Below are positions 1-8,030 of a stretch of DNA of 64,000 bases, one piece after another. The DNA lies in NCBI RefSeq assembly GCF_015666175.1, contig NZ_JADPIE010000004.1:317051-381050 (forward strand), given 5' to 3'. Within the stretch, counting starts at the first letter, position 1. The number at the start of each line of letters is the position of its first letter. The position numbers and the translations under genes are program-made. This DNA is from Halonatronomonas betaini. GTDB lineage: Bacteria > Bacillota > Halanaerobiia > Halanaerobiales > Halarsenatibacteraceae. The notes under the pieces are model-generated. The model saw only the letters and a program-made list of their open reading frames with translations. It did not search any database and was not told where the DNA came from.

Positions 1-108
1 GGACTTTCGATTGTAAAACATATAGTGCAGAATCATGGATCTAATATTGAGATAGAAAGTCAGCCCGGGAAAGGTTCATTATTTAGATTTAAACTGGAAA
101 TAGCATAA
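1..108 (+). CDS. sensor histidine kinase, C-terminal end (PhoR-like), partial
   Basis: The window opens inside a gene; the last 35 codons end at TAA 106-108. The residues GLSIVKHIVQNHG followed by IESQPGKGSLFRFKL are the typical end of the HATPase_c domain of a sensor kinase (G2 box, then the last beta strands). Because a Pho box and the pst operon follow directly, a PhoR-type phosphate sensor is the likely identity, but only the kinase fold is visible here. Specificity is inferred from position. Confidence 0.8.
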   Translation, partial: GLSIVKHIVQNHGSNIEIESQPGKGSLFRFKLEIA

Positions 109-118
109 ACTTACACTG

Positions 119-145
119 CCTCCTGATTTATTCAGGAGGTTTTTT
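119..145 (+). terminator. intrinsic terminator after the histidine kinase
   Basis: Perfect 8-bp stem CCTCCTGA / TCAGGAGG with a 5-nt loop, followed by six T. It separates the kinase gene from the pst operon. Confidence 0.88.
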
Positions 146-149
146 GTTT

Positions 150-188
150 GTAACATAATCTTAACAATCTGTTTATTTGCTGTTAACA
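150..188 (+). promoter_or_regulatory. Pho box upstream of pstS
   Basis: Four hexamers lie at exactly 11-bp steps: GTAACA (150), TTAACA (161), TTTATT (172) and TTAACA (183). Firmicutes PhoP binds TTAACA-like repeats spaced this way, so this is a strong candidate for phosphate-starvation activation of pstS. A likely -10 (TATTCT at 198-203) follows. Confidence 0.85.
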
Positions 189-237
189 TACGACTGGTAT
201 TCTTTATATAGACAAAATAAATAGGAGGTAATATTTG

Positions 238-1134
238 ATGAAAAAAGTTTTGCTAGTAGCATTTTTAATGGTCTTTACATTGATGGCAGGTATGGGACAG
301 GTTGAAGCTAATGATGGGTTTTTTGAAATTCGAGGATCAGATACTCAGGTTAATCTGACAGGTAATCTTGCTGAAGCATTTATGGATCTTAATCCAGAAA
401 CTGTAATATCAGTAACCGGTGGAGGTTCAGGAACTGGTATTGCTGGAATTATAAATAACCAGTTTGCTTTAGCTAACTCTTCTCGAGAAATCTCTGAAGC
501 TGAGATGGAACAGGCCAGGGAAAGAGGGGTAGAACCAGTCAGAATCGTCATAGCACTTGATGCTTTATCAGTTGTTGTTCATGAGGATAACCCGGTAAGT
601 GAATTAACTGTTGATCAGATTGGTGCTATTTTCAGAGGTGAAATAACCAACTGGTCTGAGGTCGGTGGCGAAGATAAAGAGATCAGCATGTATGGCCGTC
701 AGAGTAACTCAGGGACCTATGTCTTCTTTAGAGAATATGTGGTTAAAGGCGATTACAGTGATGATAAGATGAGAATGAACGGTAATGCTCAAATTGTTGA
801 AGGTGTTTTAAGTGACGATTCAGGTATCGGTTATGTCGGCGTTGGTTATACTGTTGATGAAGGCGAAGTTATTGATGGCTTAAAGATGGTCAATGTTGCC
901 ATAGATGAAAATTCTCCTTATGTTTCACCGATGGATCCGGCTAATGTTGCAGATGGCAGCTATCCAGTAGCCAGGCCTTTACACCATTATAGTAATGGTC
1001 AGCCTGAGGGTATGGTTAGAGAATATATTGAGTTTGTCTTAAGTGATGAAGGCCAGCAGGTTGCAGTAGACTCAGGTTTTTATCCGATAACTGATGAATA
1101 TAGAGAGATCAATAGAGAGAATTTAGGCTGGTAA
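238..1134 (+). CDS. pstS: phosphate ABC transporter, phosphate-binding protein PstS
   Basis: Extracytoplasmic phosphate-binding protein that delivers phosphate to the PstCAB permease. It has an N-terminal signal peptide (MKKVLLVAFLMVFTLMAGMG, processed near VEA), then the PstS fold: an early GSDTQVNLTGNLAEAF, the glycine-rich GGGSGTGIAG loop, a SSREIS stretch and GRQSNSGTYVFFRE, all parts of the phosphate pocket in this family. Length 298 aa is normal. ATG 238 is chosen because AGGAGG at 223-228 lies 9 nt upstream; an in-frame TTG at 235 is possible. There is no lipobox cysteine, so it is probably secreted free or held otherwise. It is first in the pst operon, behind a Pho box. Confidence 0.95.
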   Translation: MKKVLLVAFLMVFTLMAGMGQVEANDGFFEIRGSDTQVNLTGNLAEAFMDLNPETVISVTGGGSGTGIAGIINNQFALANSSREISEAEMEQARERGVEPVRIVIALDALSVVVHEDNPVSELTVDQIGAIFRGEITNWSEVGGEDKEISMYGRQSNSGTYVFFREYVVKGDYSDDKMRMNGNAQIVEGVLSDDSGIGYVGVGYTVDEGEVIDGLKMVNVAIDENSPYVSPMDPANVADGSYPVARPLHHYSNGQPEGMVREYIEFVLSDEGQQVAVDSGFYPITDEYREINRENLGW

Positions 1135-1168
1135 GTTTGAAACTAACAGGTTAATATAAATTGACTGG

Positions 1169-1190
1169 CAGAGGAGAGAAATCTCCTCTG
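1169..1190 (+). terminator. hairpin between pstS and pstC (attenuating terminator)
   Basis: CAGAGGAGA / TCTCCTCTG makes a 9-bp stem with a 4-nt loop; only a loose T-rich tail follows. It probably lets pstS be made in excess over the permease genes. Confidence 0.6.
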
Positions 1191-1229
1191 TTAATCTTTT
1201 GTTAACATAAATTTAAAATAGATTTTACA
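1191..1229 (+). promoter_or_regulatory. second Pho box, upstream of pstC
   Basis: TTAATC (1191), TTAACA (1202), TTAAAA (1213) and TTTACA (1224) repeat at 11-bp intervals, the same arrangement as upstream of pstS. A TATGCT (1234-1239) may serve as -10. It implies a separate PhoP-controlled promoter for pstC onward. Confidence 0.75.
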
Positions 1230-1277
1230 TAGATATGCTAAGCTAATACTGGAAGAATAAAGATTGGGGGTTTTTAA

Positions 1278-2156
1278 ATGAGAAGAGAGAGAAAAGAAAG
1301 GGCTATTGAGTTATTTTTTATGTTAAATAGTCTTGTTGTAATTATTGTTTTGCTAGGGATATTTTATATTCTTATTAGTAATAGTATTCCGGCATTTAGA
1401 GAGATTGGTTTAAGAGAATTTTTTACATCTGCCCGGTGGAATCCGACATCCTACTCTCAGATTGAATATGGAATTTTAAGTCAGGTTGTCAGTACTCTGA
1501 TGGTCACAATTGGCTCTATGATCCTGTCAGTTCCTTTAGGAGTGGCCACCGCTGCCTATATTTCTGAACTGGCAAGCCCTAAGACCAAACAGGTTTTAAA
1601 GCCGGTAATTGAGATCCTGGCAGGGATACCTTCTGTTGTTATTGGGTTTTTAGGGATTGTGCTTTTAGGACCGGCAATAGCCAGGGCATTTGGCCTGCCT
1701 AACGGTTTAAATGCTTTAAATGGTTCGATCTTACTTGCAATTATGTCTCTGCCGACAATAATTAGCTTATCTGAAGATGCTATCTCTGCTGTTCCCAGGG
1801 AATATAAGAATGCATCGCTGGCATTAGGGGCAAGCCGCTGGCAGACACTAATTAAAGTTACAGTTCCATCAGCATTATCAGGGATTACAGCTGCGATTAT
1901 GCTTGGAATGGGTAGAGCTATTGGCGAGACGATGGCAGTATTAATGGCCACAGGTAATGCTCCGAGAATGCCGTCCAGTATATTTTCTTCAGTGCAGACA
2001 ATGACAGCCACAATAGCTATTGAATTAGGGGAAGTGCCACATCATACGACCCATTATTATGCCCTTTTTGCTGTTGGTTTAGTCTTATTTATTATGACCT
2101 TTGCTGTTAATTTAGTTTCAGATATTATTCTCCATAAATATGAGGAGGTGGAGTAA
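1278..2156 (+). CDS. pstC: phosphate ABC transporter permease PstC
   Basis: Inner-membrane permease of the high-affinity phosphate importer. About six membrane segments are visible, starting at residues 12-34. The ABC permease EAA-type loop is seen as SLALGASRWQTLIKVTVPSALSGI, and the PstC-typical GRAIGETMAVLMATGN follows. Length 292 aa is typical. It starts with ATG behind a GGGGG-containing site and is followed without a gap by pstA, whose start codon lies one base after the stop, so the two are translationally coupled. It forms a heterodimer with PstA. Confidence 0.95.
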   Translation: MRRERKERAIELFFMLNSLVVIIVLLGIFYILISNSIPAFREIGLREFFTSARWNPTSYSQIEYGILSQVVSTLMVTIGSMILSVPLGVATAAYISELASPKTKQVLKPVIEILAGIPSVVIGFLGIVLLGPAIARAFGLPNGLNALNGSILLAIMSLPTIISLSEDAISAVPREYKNASLALGASRWQTLIKVTVPSALSGITAAIMLGMGRAIGETMAVLMATGNAPRMPSSIFSSVQTMTATIAIELGEVPHHTTHYYALFAVGLVLFIMTFAVNLVSDIILHKYEEVE

Positions 2157-3008
2157 TTGCAAAATGATATAAAAGAGAAGATAGGATTCTGGGCCTTAAG
2201 ATTATCGACTCTGCTAGTGCTAGGTATTTTATTTATAATCCTATTTGATATAGTGAGAAAAGGTATAGGTGCTATTAGCTGGGAATTTTTATCTACAGCT
2301 CCTAGAAAGGGTATGACTGAAGGAGGGATCTTTCCTGCTATTTATGGGACTTTTATGGTGACAGTGATTACAGCGGTTGTTTCAGTTCCTTTAGGGGCCC
2401 TTGGGGCTATTTATCTTAATGAATATGCTACAAAGGGTAGATTAACCAGATTAATCAGGATGGCGATTAGAAATCTGGCAGGAGTGCCATCAGTTGTATT
2501 TGGATTATTTGGTGTTGGAATCTTTGTTGTTTTCTTTGGCTTTGGTGCTTCAGTTTTAAGTGCCGGACTGACATTAGGGATGCTGACATTGCCAGTCACT
2601 ATAACAGCCAGTGAAGAGGCCTTAAAGACAGTGCCTAATTCGTATCGAGATGGAGCTCTGGCTTTAGGGGCAACCAAATGGCAGACTATCCGGACCAATG
2701 TTTTACCTGTAGCTCTGCCAGGGATGTTGACTGGATCAATTTTAGGGCTGGCCCGGGCTGCCGGTGAGACAGCACCGATTTTATTTACAGGAGCAGCTTT
2801 CTTTTTACCTTATTTACCGGCTTCGCCATTTAGCCAGTTTATGGCTCTGCCCTATCATTTGTATATATTAGCGACCCAGCACCATGCTATTTCAAGGGTT
2901 AGACCTCTGGCCTATGGGACTGCCCTGGTTTTGATAAGCCTTGTACTGGTGCTAAATATGGGGGCTATTTTATTAAGAAATAAATTGAGAAAGAAATATA
3001 AAAAGTAG
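2157..3008 (+). CDS. pstA: phosphate ABC transporter permease PstA
   Basis: Second permease of the Pst importer, partner of PstC. It begins with TTG directly after the pstC stop, with GAGGAGGTG at 2142-2150 as ribosome site inside the end of pstC. Hydrophobic segments occur throughout; the cytoplasmic coupling loop DGALALGATKWQTIRTNVLPVALPGML and the motif GLARAAGETAPILFTG identify PstA. Length 283 aa is usual. It lies in the order pstS-C-A-B-phoU. Confidence 0.95.
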   Translation: MQNDIKEKIGFWALRLSTLLVLGILFIILFDIVRKGIGAISWEFLSTAPRKGMTEGGIFPAIYGTFMVTVITAVVSVPLGALGAIYLNEYATKGRLTRLIRMAIRNLAGVPSVVFGLFGVGIFVVFFGFGASVLSAGLTLGMLTLPVTITASEEALKTVPNSYRDGALALGATKWQTIRTNVLPVALPGMLTGSILGLARAAGETAPILFTGAAFFLPYLPASPFSQFMALPYHLYILATQHHAISRVRPLAYGTALVLISLVLVLNMGAILLRNKLRKKYKK

Positions 3009-3029
3009 AGATGGAGGTATTGATTTAAG

Positions 3030-3816
3030 ATGAGTAATCAATGTGAGATTGGTAAAGATCATGAATGCAAGATTGAGATAAATAATTTGAACTTTTATTA
3101 CGATGATTTTCAGGCTTTGCATGATATAAATATGGAAATTGACTGTCAAAAGGTGACTGCTTTGATTGGGCCTTCAGGCTGTGGCAAGTCGACATTTTTG
3201 AGAACCCTTGACCGGATGAATGACCAGATAGAAGGGGCCAGGATTGAAGGAGAGGTTATTCTTGATGGTCAGGATATTTATTCAAAGGAGACTGATGTTG
3301 TTGAATTGAGGAAAAAAAGTTGGAATGGTCTTTCAACAGCCTAACCCCTTTCCTAAATCTATCTTTGACAATGCTGCCTATGGTCCCAGAATTCACGGGA
3401 TGAAGGATAAGAAGGAACTTGCTAAAATTGTTGAGGATAGCCTGAGAAAAGCTGCCCTCTGGGATGAAGTTAAAGACAGACTGGACCAATCTGCTTTAAG
3501 TCTATCAGGAGGTCAGCAGCAGAGACTCTGTATTGCCAGGGCTCTGGCTGTAAAGCCACAGGTTATTTTAATGGATGAACCGGCTTCAGCCCTTGATCCC
3601 CAGGCGACTGCCAGGATTGAGGAGCTTCTTGGTGACTTAAAACAGGACTATACGATTGTAATTGTGACCCATAGTATGCAGCAGGCAGCCAGGGTTTCAG
3701 ATAATACAGCTTTCTTTTTAATGGGGAAAGTTATTGAATTTGATCGGACTGATAAAATATTTGAGAACCCGGCAGATCAGCGGACTGAGGATTATATTAC
3801 TGGAAGATTTGGTTAG
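3030..3816 (+). pseudogene. pstB: phosphate ABC transporter ATP-binding protein PstB, frameshifted
   Basis: ATPase of the Pst importer. The first part (from ATG 3030) carries Walker [10 protein letters not shown] and runs to VVELRKK; the second part continues in the +1 frame with [24 protein letters not shown], the signature LSGGQQQR, Walker [14 protein letters not shown] and the switch histidine VTHS. The break falls in a run of seven A at 3312-3318, where six would restore one frame of about 260 aa, the normal PstB length. Both halves are otherwise fully conserved and the neighbouring pst genes are intact, so a sequencing or assembly error in the homopolymer is most likely; a recent mutation or rare +1 slippage cannot be excluded. 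Without correction, the first frame ends at 3344 and a second could start at ATG 3325. Confidence 0.88.
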
Positions 3817-3826
3817 GAGGCAAAAA

Positions 3827-4474
3827 ATGAGGAAAAATTATCAGAAACAGCTTGATGAATTAAAGGATGAGATGTTGATTATGGCTGGCAAAGTTGAAGA
3901 GGCTATCTGGGAGAGTATTAATGCTTTACAGGAACAGGATTTAGATAGAGCAAAAACTGTAATTGCAAATGATGATGTTATTGATGAATTGGAGATGAAA
4001 TTAGAGGAGATGAGTACCAGATTAATTGCCCTGCAGCAGCCAGTAGCAGGTGATTTGAGAACAATTATTGTAATTTCGAAACTGGCCACTGATCTAGAGC
4101 GGATTGGCGATCATGCTGTCAATATAGCTGAAAAGGTGCTGGAAATTGGCAATGAACCTTTAATAAAACCGTTGATTGATATTCCAAAAATGACTGAAAT
4201 TGTGACAAGAAGGTTAAAGGAGAGTCTTGATGCTTTTATTAGATTTGATAGCTCTGCTGCCAGAGAAATTGCCAGGGAGGATGAAGAGGTTGATAAATGT
4301 GACGAAAGTATCTTAACTGAACTTCTAGAAATGATGGCTGAGGACTCTTCTATTGTTGAGCAGGCGACTTCATTGATCTTTATCAGTAGATTTCTTGAAA
4401 GAATCGGGGATCATTCCACTAATATCTGCGAAAGGGTTATATATATGGATACTGGAAAGCGGGAGACTTATTAG
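3827..4474 (+). CDS. phoU: phosphate signalling complex protein PhoU
   Basis: Cytoplasmic regulator that links Pst transport to the PhoR kinase and restrains phosphate uptake. The 215-aa protein is two tandem three-helix repeats; each carries the metal-binding motif, seen as ATDLERIGDHAVNIAEK in the first and ISRFLERIGDHSTNICER in the second. ATG 3827 has AGGAGG at 3815-3820; the open frame extends further upstream inside pstB, but those residues are not PhoU-like. It is the last gene of the pst operon. Confidence 0.95.
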   Translation: MRKNYQKQLDELKDEMLIMAGKVEEAIWESINALQEQDLDRAKTVIANDDVIDELEMKLEEMSTRLIALQQPVAGDLRTIIVISKLATDLERIGDHAVNIAEKVLEIGNEPLIKPLIDIPKMTEIVTRRLKESLDAFIRFDSSAAREIAREDEEVDKCDESILTELLEMMAEDSSIVEQATSLIFISRFLERIGDHSTNICERVIYMDTGKRETY

Positions 4475-4509
4475 GCAACTTCTAGACATTTTAAGCGGCA
4501 ATATGTTAC

Positions 4510-4541
4510 TATAGAATTAGTTAATAATAATTAATTCTATA
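4510..4541. promoter_or_regulatory. AT-rich inverted repeat upstream of the cation efflux gene
   Basis: TATAGAATTA and TAATTCTATA form perfect 10-bp arms around a 12-nt spacer, ending at the ribosome site of the next gene. It could be an operator or a structure in the mRNA leader. No T-run follows, so it is not a good terminator. Confidence 0.4.
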
Positions 4542-4555
4542 AAGGTGTGGATTTG

Positions 4556-5458
4556 ATGTTTACTAAAACTAGAACTGATATTGGCCAGCGGGTCTTGAAG
4601 GTGACGCTGGCTGCTAATATTTTTCTGGCATTATTAAAGATTGTTGTTGGGTTTTTAGCCTCTAGTGCCGCTCTGGTGGCTGATGGTTTTCATTCGATTT
4701 CTGATATAGCATCTTCAGCCGGGGTCTTGATTGCAGTAGCCTTTGCCAGCAGGCCACCTGATGATAACCATCATTATGGCCATGGTCAGGCTGAGCCACT
4801 GGCAGCAGTGATGATTGGGATGATTTTATTTATAACAGCGGCATTATTGGCTTATAATATGGTTGGCAATCTAATAGCAGGAGAGGTTTCTATACCTGGA
4901 ACTATGGCGCTATATGCTGCCTTTATTTCGATAGTGGTTAAAGAGTTGATGTATCGATATACGATAAAAGCCGGTGAGGAGACAGATAATCAGGCTTTAA
5001 AGGCAGATGCCTGGCATCATAGAAGTGATGCTTTTTCTTCAGTTGCTGCTTTAATAGGAATTGCTGCTGCCAGAATTGGTTTCTGGTTTTTAGACCCAGT
5101 AGCCGGTATTGTTGTTGCTGTCATGGTTTTTAAAGTTGGTTATGAAATCCTGGAAGAGGGTTTTATCACATTATTGGGTAAAGCCCCTGCTGGAAATAAG
5201 ATTCTGGAAATTAAAGAGCAGATTATTGAAGTTGATGGAGTTGAAGATATACTGGATGTAAAAGGCCGGTATAATGGGCCAGTTTTATATTTGGATATAA
5301 AAATTGCGGTCTCTCCAACTTTAACTGTTGAAGAGGGCCATGAGATTGCAGCCAGGGTCAAATCTCGTTTGCTTGAAAGATATATTGAAGCTGAAGAGGT
5401 TTTGGTTCATGTTGATCCGGCTGGTAATAATGGAAAAGGGGTTGATAATGATGGCTAA
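4556..5458 (+). CDS. cation diffusion facilitator family transporter
   Basis: CDF-family metal/proton antiporter that exports divalent cations such as zinc, iron or manganese. The order is an N-terminal helix pair, the first metal-site motif ALVADGFHSISDIAS in membrane segment 2, a histidine-rich HHYGHGQAEPLAA loop, the second metal-site ALKADAWHHRSDAFSS in segment 5, and a C-terminal cytoplasmic ferredoxin-like domain ending in ILVHVDP-type sequence. The HxxxD metal pair in segment 5 fits Zn/Fe-type members. Length 300 aa is normal. ATG 4556 has AAGGTG 8 nt upstream; GTG 4547 is an alternative. Its stop overlaps the start of the next gene. Confidence 0.9.
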   Translation: MFTKTRTDIGQRVLKVTLAANIFLALLKIVVGFLASSAALVADGFHSISDIASSAGVLIAVAFASRPPDDNHHYGHGQAEPLAAVMIGMILFITAALLAYNMVGNLIAGEVSIPGTMALYAAFISIVVKELMYRYTIKAGEETDNQALKADAWHHRSDAFSSVAALIGIAAARIGFWFLDPVAGIVVAVMVFKVGYEILEEGFITLLGKAPAGNKILEIKEQIIEVDGVEDILDVKGRYNGPVLYLDIKIAVSPTLTVEEGHEIAARVKSRLLERYIEAEEVLVHVDPAGNNGKGVDNDG

Positions 5459-6689
5459 GGAATTGGTTCAAACTCTTGGCCAGCGCCCTGCCATGACAGG
5501 TAGTGGCATTTATCTCCAGGCTCTTTATAATGCTGCTAAAAGTGCTGGTTACAAGCAGGCTGTTATTGGATCAGCTGTTGAAGATGGTATATATCAGGAT
5601 CTGGTTGGGATTGCCAGGAAGGATTTTTATCCTGTAATATTTAATTCTACAAGGTTGCCATTTGCTCCCTTTGGTATGAGTGATAATATGCCTTATCCTA
5701 GCAGTCAGTATAAGGATATGAGTGATGATCAGAAAGAGAAATTTTTAGATGGTTATTTTTCCAGGCTGGAAGAGGTTTTAAAGCGGTTAAATAATCCTGT
5801 AATTCTAACTCATCACCTCTGGTTATTATCTGCTGAAATATCAAAAAAATTTAAGGATTTACAGGTTATGGCGATCTGTCATGGTACTGGTATTAGACAG
5901 TTAAGGCAGAACCCTGGCTTTAGCAAAAAGATAAAAGAGGATTTAAGTTATCTGGATCAGGTTTTTGCTCTAAACGATGAGCAGAAAAAGCTGATTATAG
6001 ATCATTTTTCGATTCCAGCTGAAAGGATTAAGGTTACTGGTTTAGGCTATAATAGCCAGTATTTTTCTTTTCCGACTGAAGCAGAAATAAGAGATAAGAG
6101 AGAAAAAGAGGGAGTTGAACTGGTCTATGTCGGTAAGTTAAGCCATTCTAAAGGTGTTAACTCATTGATTAGAGCTATAGAGCAGGTCGATGCCAGTAAT
6201 TTAAAAGTGACATTTATCGGCTCAGGCCAGGGGGCTGAAGCCCAGGAGATTAAGGATAGGGCCAATAATTTAAAAGATAAAGTTGAATTTACCGGTCAGA
6301 TCAGTCAGGCTGAGGTTGCTGAAAGGATGAAAGTCGCTGACTTGCTCTGTTTACCTTCATTTTATGAGGGTTTTGCCCTGGTTATTCTGGAGGCTTTAGC
6401 TTCCGGGTTAAGGGTTGTTAGTAGCGATCTCCCTGGTGTTAAGGATAAGATTCCTGATTATATTAAAGAGGCAGGGACGATTACTTTTGTTGATCTGCCA
6501 GAGCTTAAAGATGTTGATAGGCCAGTGGAATCAGATCTGCCTGCATATGAGAAACGGCTGGCAGAGGCAATTAGAGATCAGCTCGGGAAAATTAATGAGC
6601 TTGATTTTTTAAGGGATATCAAATATCTAGAAGCTGTCAGGTCTTTAAATTGGAAGTCTGTTTTTGAGATGATAGAGCAGGAATTTTAA
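5448..6689 (+). CDS. glycosyltransferase family 4 protein
   Basis: GT-B fold glycosyltransferase. The N-terminal half has a glycine-containing GSGIYLQALYNAAKSAGYKQ (acceptor/sugar domain); the C-terminal half starts near KREGVELVYVGKLSHSKGVNSLIRAI and carries the donor-nucleotide EX7E motif in FYEGFALVILEALASGLRVV, then SSDLPGVKD. Length is 413 aa. Acceptor and sugar cannot be told. Start: ATG 5448 (or 5451), with GGGG at 5438-5441, overlapping the end of the cation transporter gene by 11 bp, so the two are probably co-transcribed. A longer in-frame extension is read only inside the upstream gene and is not believed. Confidence 0.82.
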   Translation: MMAKELVQTLGQRPAMTGSGIYLQALYNAAKSAGYKQAVIGSAVEDGIYQDLVGIARKDFYPVIFNSTRLPFAPFGMSDNMPYPSSQYKDMSDDQKEKFLDGYFSRLEEVLKRLNNPVILTHHLWLLSAEISKKFKDLQVMAICHGTGIRQLRQNPGFSKKIKEDLSYLDQVFALNDEQKKLIIDHFSIPAERIKVTGLGYNSQYFSFPTEAEIRDKREKEGVELVYVGKLSHSKGVNSLIRAIEQVDASNLKVTFIGSGQGAEAQEIKDRANNLKDKVEFTGQISQAEVAERMKVADLLCLPSFYEGFALVILEALASGLRVVSSDLPGVKDKIPDYIKEAGTITFVDLPELKDVDRPVESDLPAYEKRLAEAIRDQLGKINELDFLRDIKYLEAVRSLNWKSVFEMIEQEF

Positions 6690-6736
6690 AGCCTGTCCGG
6701 GTCTATAATTATTTCTTATATCATCTATAAAATTTC

Positions 6737-6765
6737 TTGACTTATTATTTTGGATTAGGTATAAT
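6737..6765 (+). promoter_or_regulatory. sigma-A type promoter for the PHP phosphoesterase gene
   Basis: TTGACT (6737-6742), 17-bp spacer, TATAAT (6760-6765). Confidence 0.8.
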
Positions 6766-6807
6766 AACACCAGTTGTATTTAGAAATCAATGACTGGTGG
6801 TGGAAAG

Positions 6808-7455
6808 ATGCTATTCGATACCCATATACATGAGAACTTATTTTCAGGTGATAGCCATTTAAGTCCTGACCAGGTTCTAGAAGAGGCTGTGGAGGCCGGC
6901 CTGGATGGTATCTGTATAACAGACCATGAGAGTAATGGTTTTAAAACATATGTTGATGAATATGAAGATAGATATGGTATAAAAATTATTGTTGGCGCCG
7001 AGGTTCTTACCAGGCAGGGAGATATTCTGGTCTTTGGCTTTGATGATCTGCCAGAGAGGGTTATTCCTGCAAATATTCTGTTGGCTGATGTTGAAAGGGC
7101 CGGGGGAGTTGCGATTGCTGCCCATCCCTTCAGGAAAAATTACAGGGGGATTGGTGATAATATAGATCATCTGGCTGATCTGCTCCATGGGGTTGAGGGC
7201 TTAAATGGCTCAACCAGTGACAGGAATAATTATAAGGCAATAGAATCTGCTAATTATAATAATCTGCCGTTACTGGGAGGCAGTGATGCCCACAGACCTG
7301 GGCGGATTGGGAAATATATTACCGAGATTGAAGCAGAAATTAATGACGAGAATGATTTTATTAATGCAGTTAGATCAGGCAGGGTAAGGCCGTTGTATCA
7401 ACATGAAGGTCGTTATCTGCCATTAAAACCTCTAGAAGAGGCAGAAGCAGTTTAA
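6808..7455 (+). CDS. PHP-domain metal-dependent phosphoesterase
   Basis: Polymerase and histidinol phosphatase (PHP) fold hydrolase. The metal ligands are visible in order: DTHIH near the N-terminus, ITDHES, a glutamate in VGAEV, AAHPF and the C-terminal GGSDAHRPG. Such stand-alone proteins hydrolyse small phosphoesters such as nucleoside phosphates; the substrate here cannot be told. Length is 215 aa. ATG 6808 follows GGTGGTGG; an upstream in-frame ATG at 6790 has no ribosome site. It stands alone behind its own promoter and is followed by about 100 bp of spacer. Confidence 0.85.
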   Translation: MLFDTHIHENLFSGDSHLSPDQVLEEAVEAGLDGICITDHESNGFKTYVDEYEDRYGIKIIVGAEVLTRQGDILVFGFDDLPERVIPANILLADVERAGGVAIAAHPFRKNYRGIGDNIDHLADLLHGVEGLNGSTSDRNNYKAIESANYNNLPLLGGSDAHRPGRIGKYITEIEAEINDENDFINAVRSGRVRPLYQHEGRYLPLKPLEEAEAV

Positions 7456-7558
7456 TTATTAGTATATTGGATGCACCAGATACTGCTTGCATTTATTAGA
7501 TGGCTGTGATAAGATATATTACGGTGAATCTAAGAAAACTTTTTTTAGGGGATGATCT

Positions 7559-7876
7559 ATTATTTACTCGTTAATATTCATAGGAATATTATTTGCTTTA
7601 GCAGGGCTTTTATTATACAAAAATGAGATCAAGATTTATAGGACAAATGATGACTCAATTAAGAATAACTTATATAATTTTCAGGTACAGTTAGGTTTGT
7701 TGACTCTTGCTTTTGGAATGGCTACATTTTTCTTGCCTTTATTTTATTCTTTCTTTGGAACTGTTGCTTTAACGATTTATTTTGTGGTTATTTCCCTTGG
7801 GATTGTAAGGCTCTTGCTGAAAAACAGGAATCTATTAGCTTTGCTGATCAATCGGGGAATATCAAGTTTGAATTAA
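7559..7876 (+). CDS. small three-helix membrane protein with a putative ATT start
   Basis: An open frame of 105 codons with no ATG, GTG or TTG near its beginning. From ATT 7559 it reads IIYSLIFIGILFALAGLLLYKNEIKIYR, then a hydrophilic stretch and two more hydrophobic helices (LGLLTLAFGMATFFLPLFYSFFGTVALTIYFVVISLGIVRLLL), the look of small DUF3784/SdpI-like membrane proteins. AGGGGA at 7547-7552 is placed correctly for ATT 7559 or 7562. The in-frame TGA at 7553 rules out a longer version. The ATG at 7552 opens a different frame that ends after 24 codons, so a small frameshift is the alternative. I do not recognise a specific family. Confidence 0.5.
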   Translation: MIYSLIFIGILFALAGLLLYKNEIKIYRTNDDSIKNNLYNFQVQLGLLTLAFGMATFFLPLFYSFFGTVALTIYFVVISLGIVRLLLKNRNLLALLINRGISSLN

Positions 7877-7880
7877 AGTT

Positions 7881-7990
7881 AGGCTATTGCTAACGAATTT
7901 ATACCGTAATTATACCGAAGCTTTAGCGAATCTAAACCGAATCTGGACCGAAGCGAGACCGAAGCCAGACCGAAGCGAGACCGTATTTAG
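7881..7990. repeat. tandem array of 11-bp units, consensus ACCGAAGCGAG
   Basis: ACCG-type starts fall at 7892 (AACG), 7903, 7914, 7925 (AGCG), 7936, 7947, 7958, 7969 and 7980, every step exactly 11 bp; a weaker unit begins at 7881. The best copies are ACCGAAGCGAG (7947, 7969) and ACCGAAGCCAG (7958); the outer ones are more diverged. The array is flanked by a direct repeat TTAGGCTAT (7879-7887 and 7987-7995). It is intergenic, GC-richer than its surroundings, and not coding because 11 is not a multiple of 3. It resembles helix-phased binding sites or a minisatellite. Confidence 0.85.
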
Positions 7991-8030
7991 GCTATGTCAA
8001 TATATAATTAAATAAAGAGAAATTTGCTAT

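Noticed and set aside
3309..3345. Programmed -1 frameshift in pstB (A AAA AAG type slip)
   Set aside because: The downstream frame needs a +1 shift, not -1, and pstB is not known to use frameshifting.
5328..5447. N-terminal extension of the glycosyltransferase
   Set aside because: These codons overlap the cation transporter gene in another frame and show no glycosyltransferase likeness.
6415..6612. Small gene inside the glycosyltransferase
   Set aside because: Lies in another frame of a clear gene, with no ribosome site and no family likeness.
7881..7990. CRISPR array
   Set aside because: Units are 11 bp and contiguous, with no 25-40 bp repeats, no unique spacers and no cas genes.
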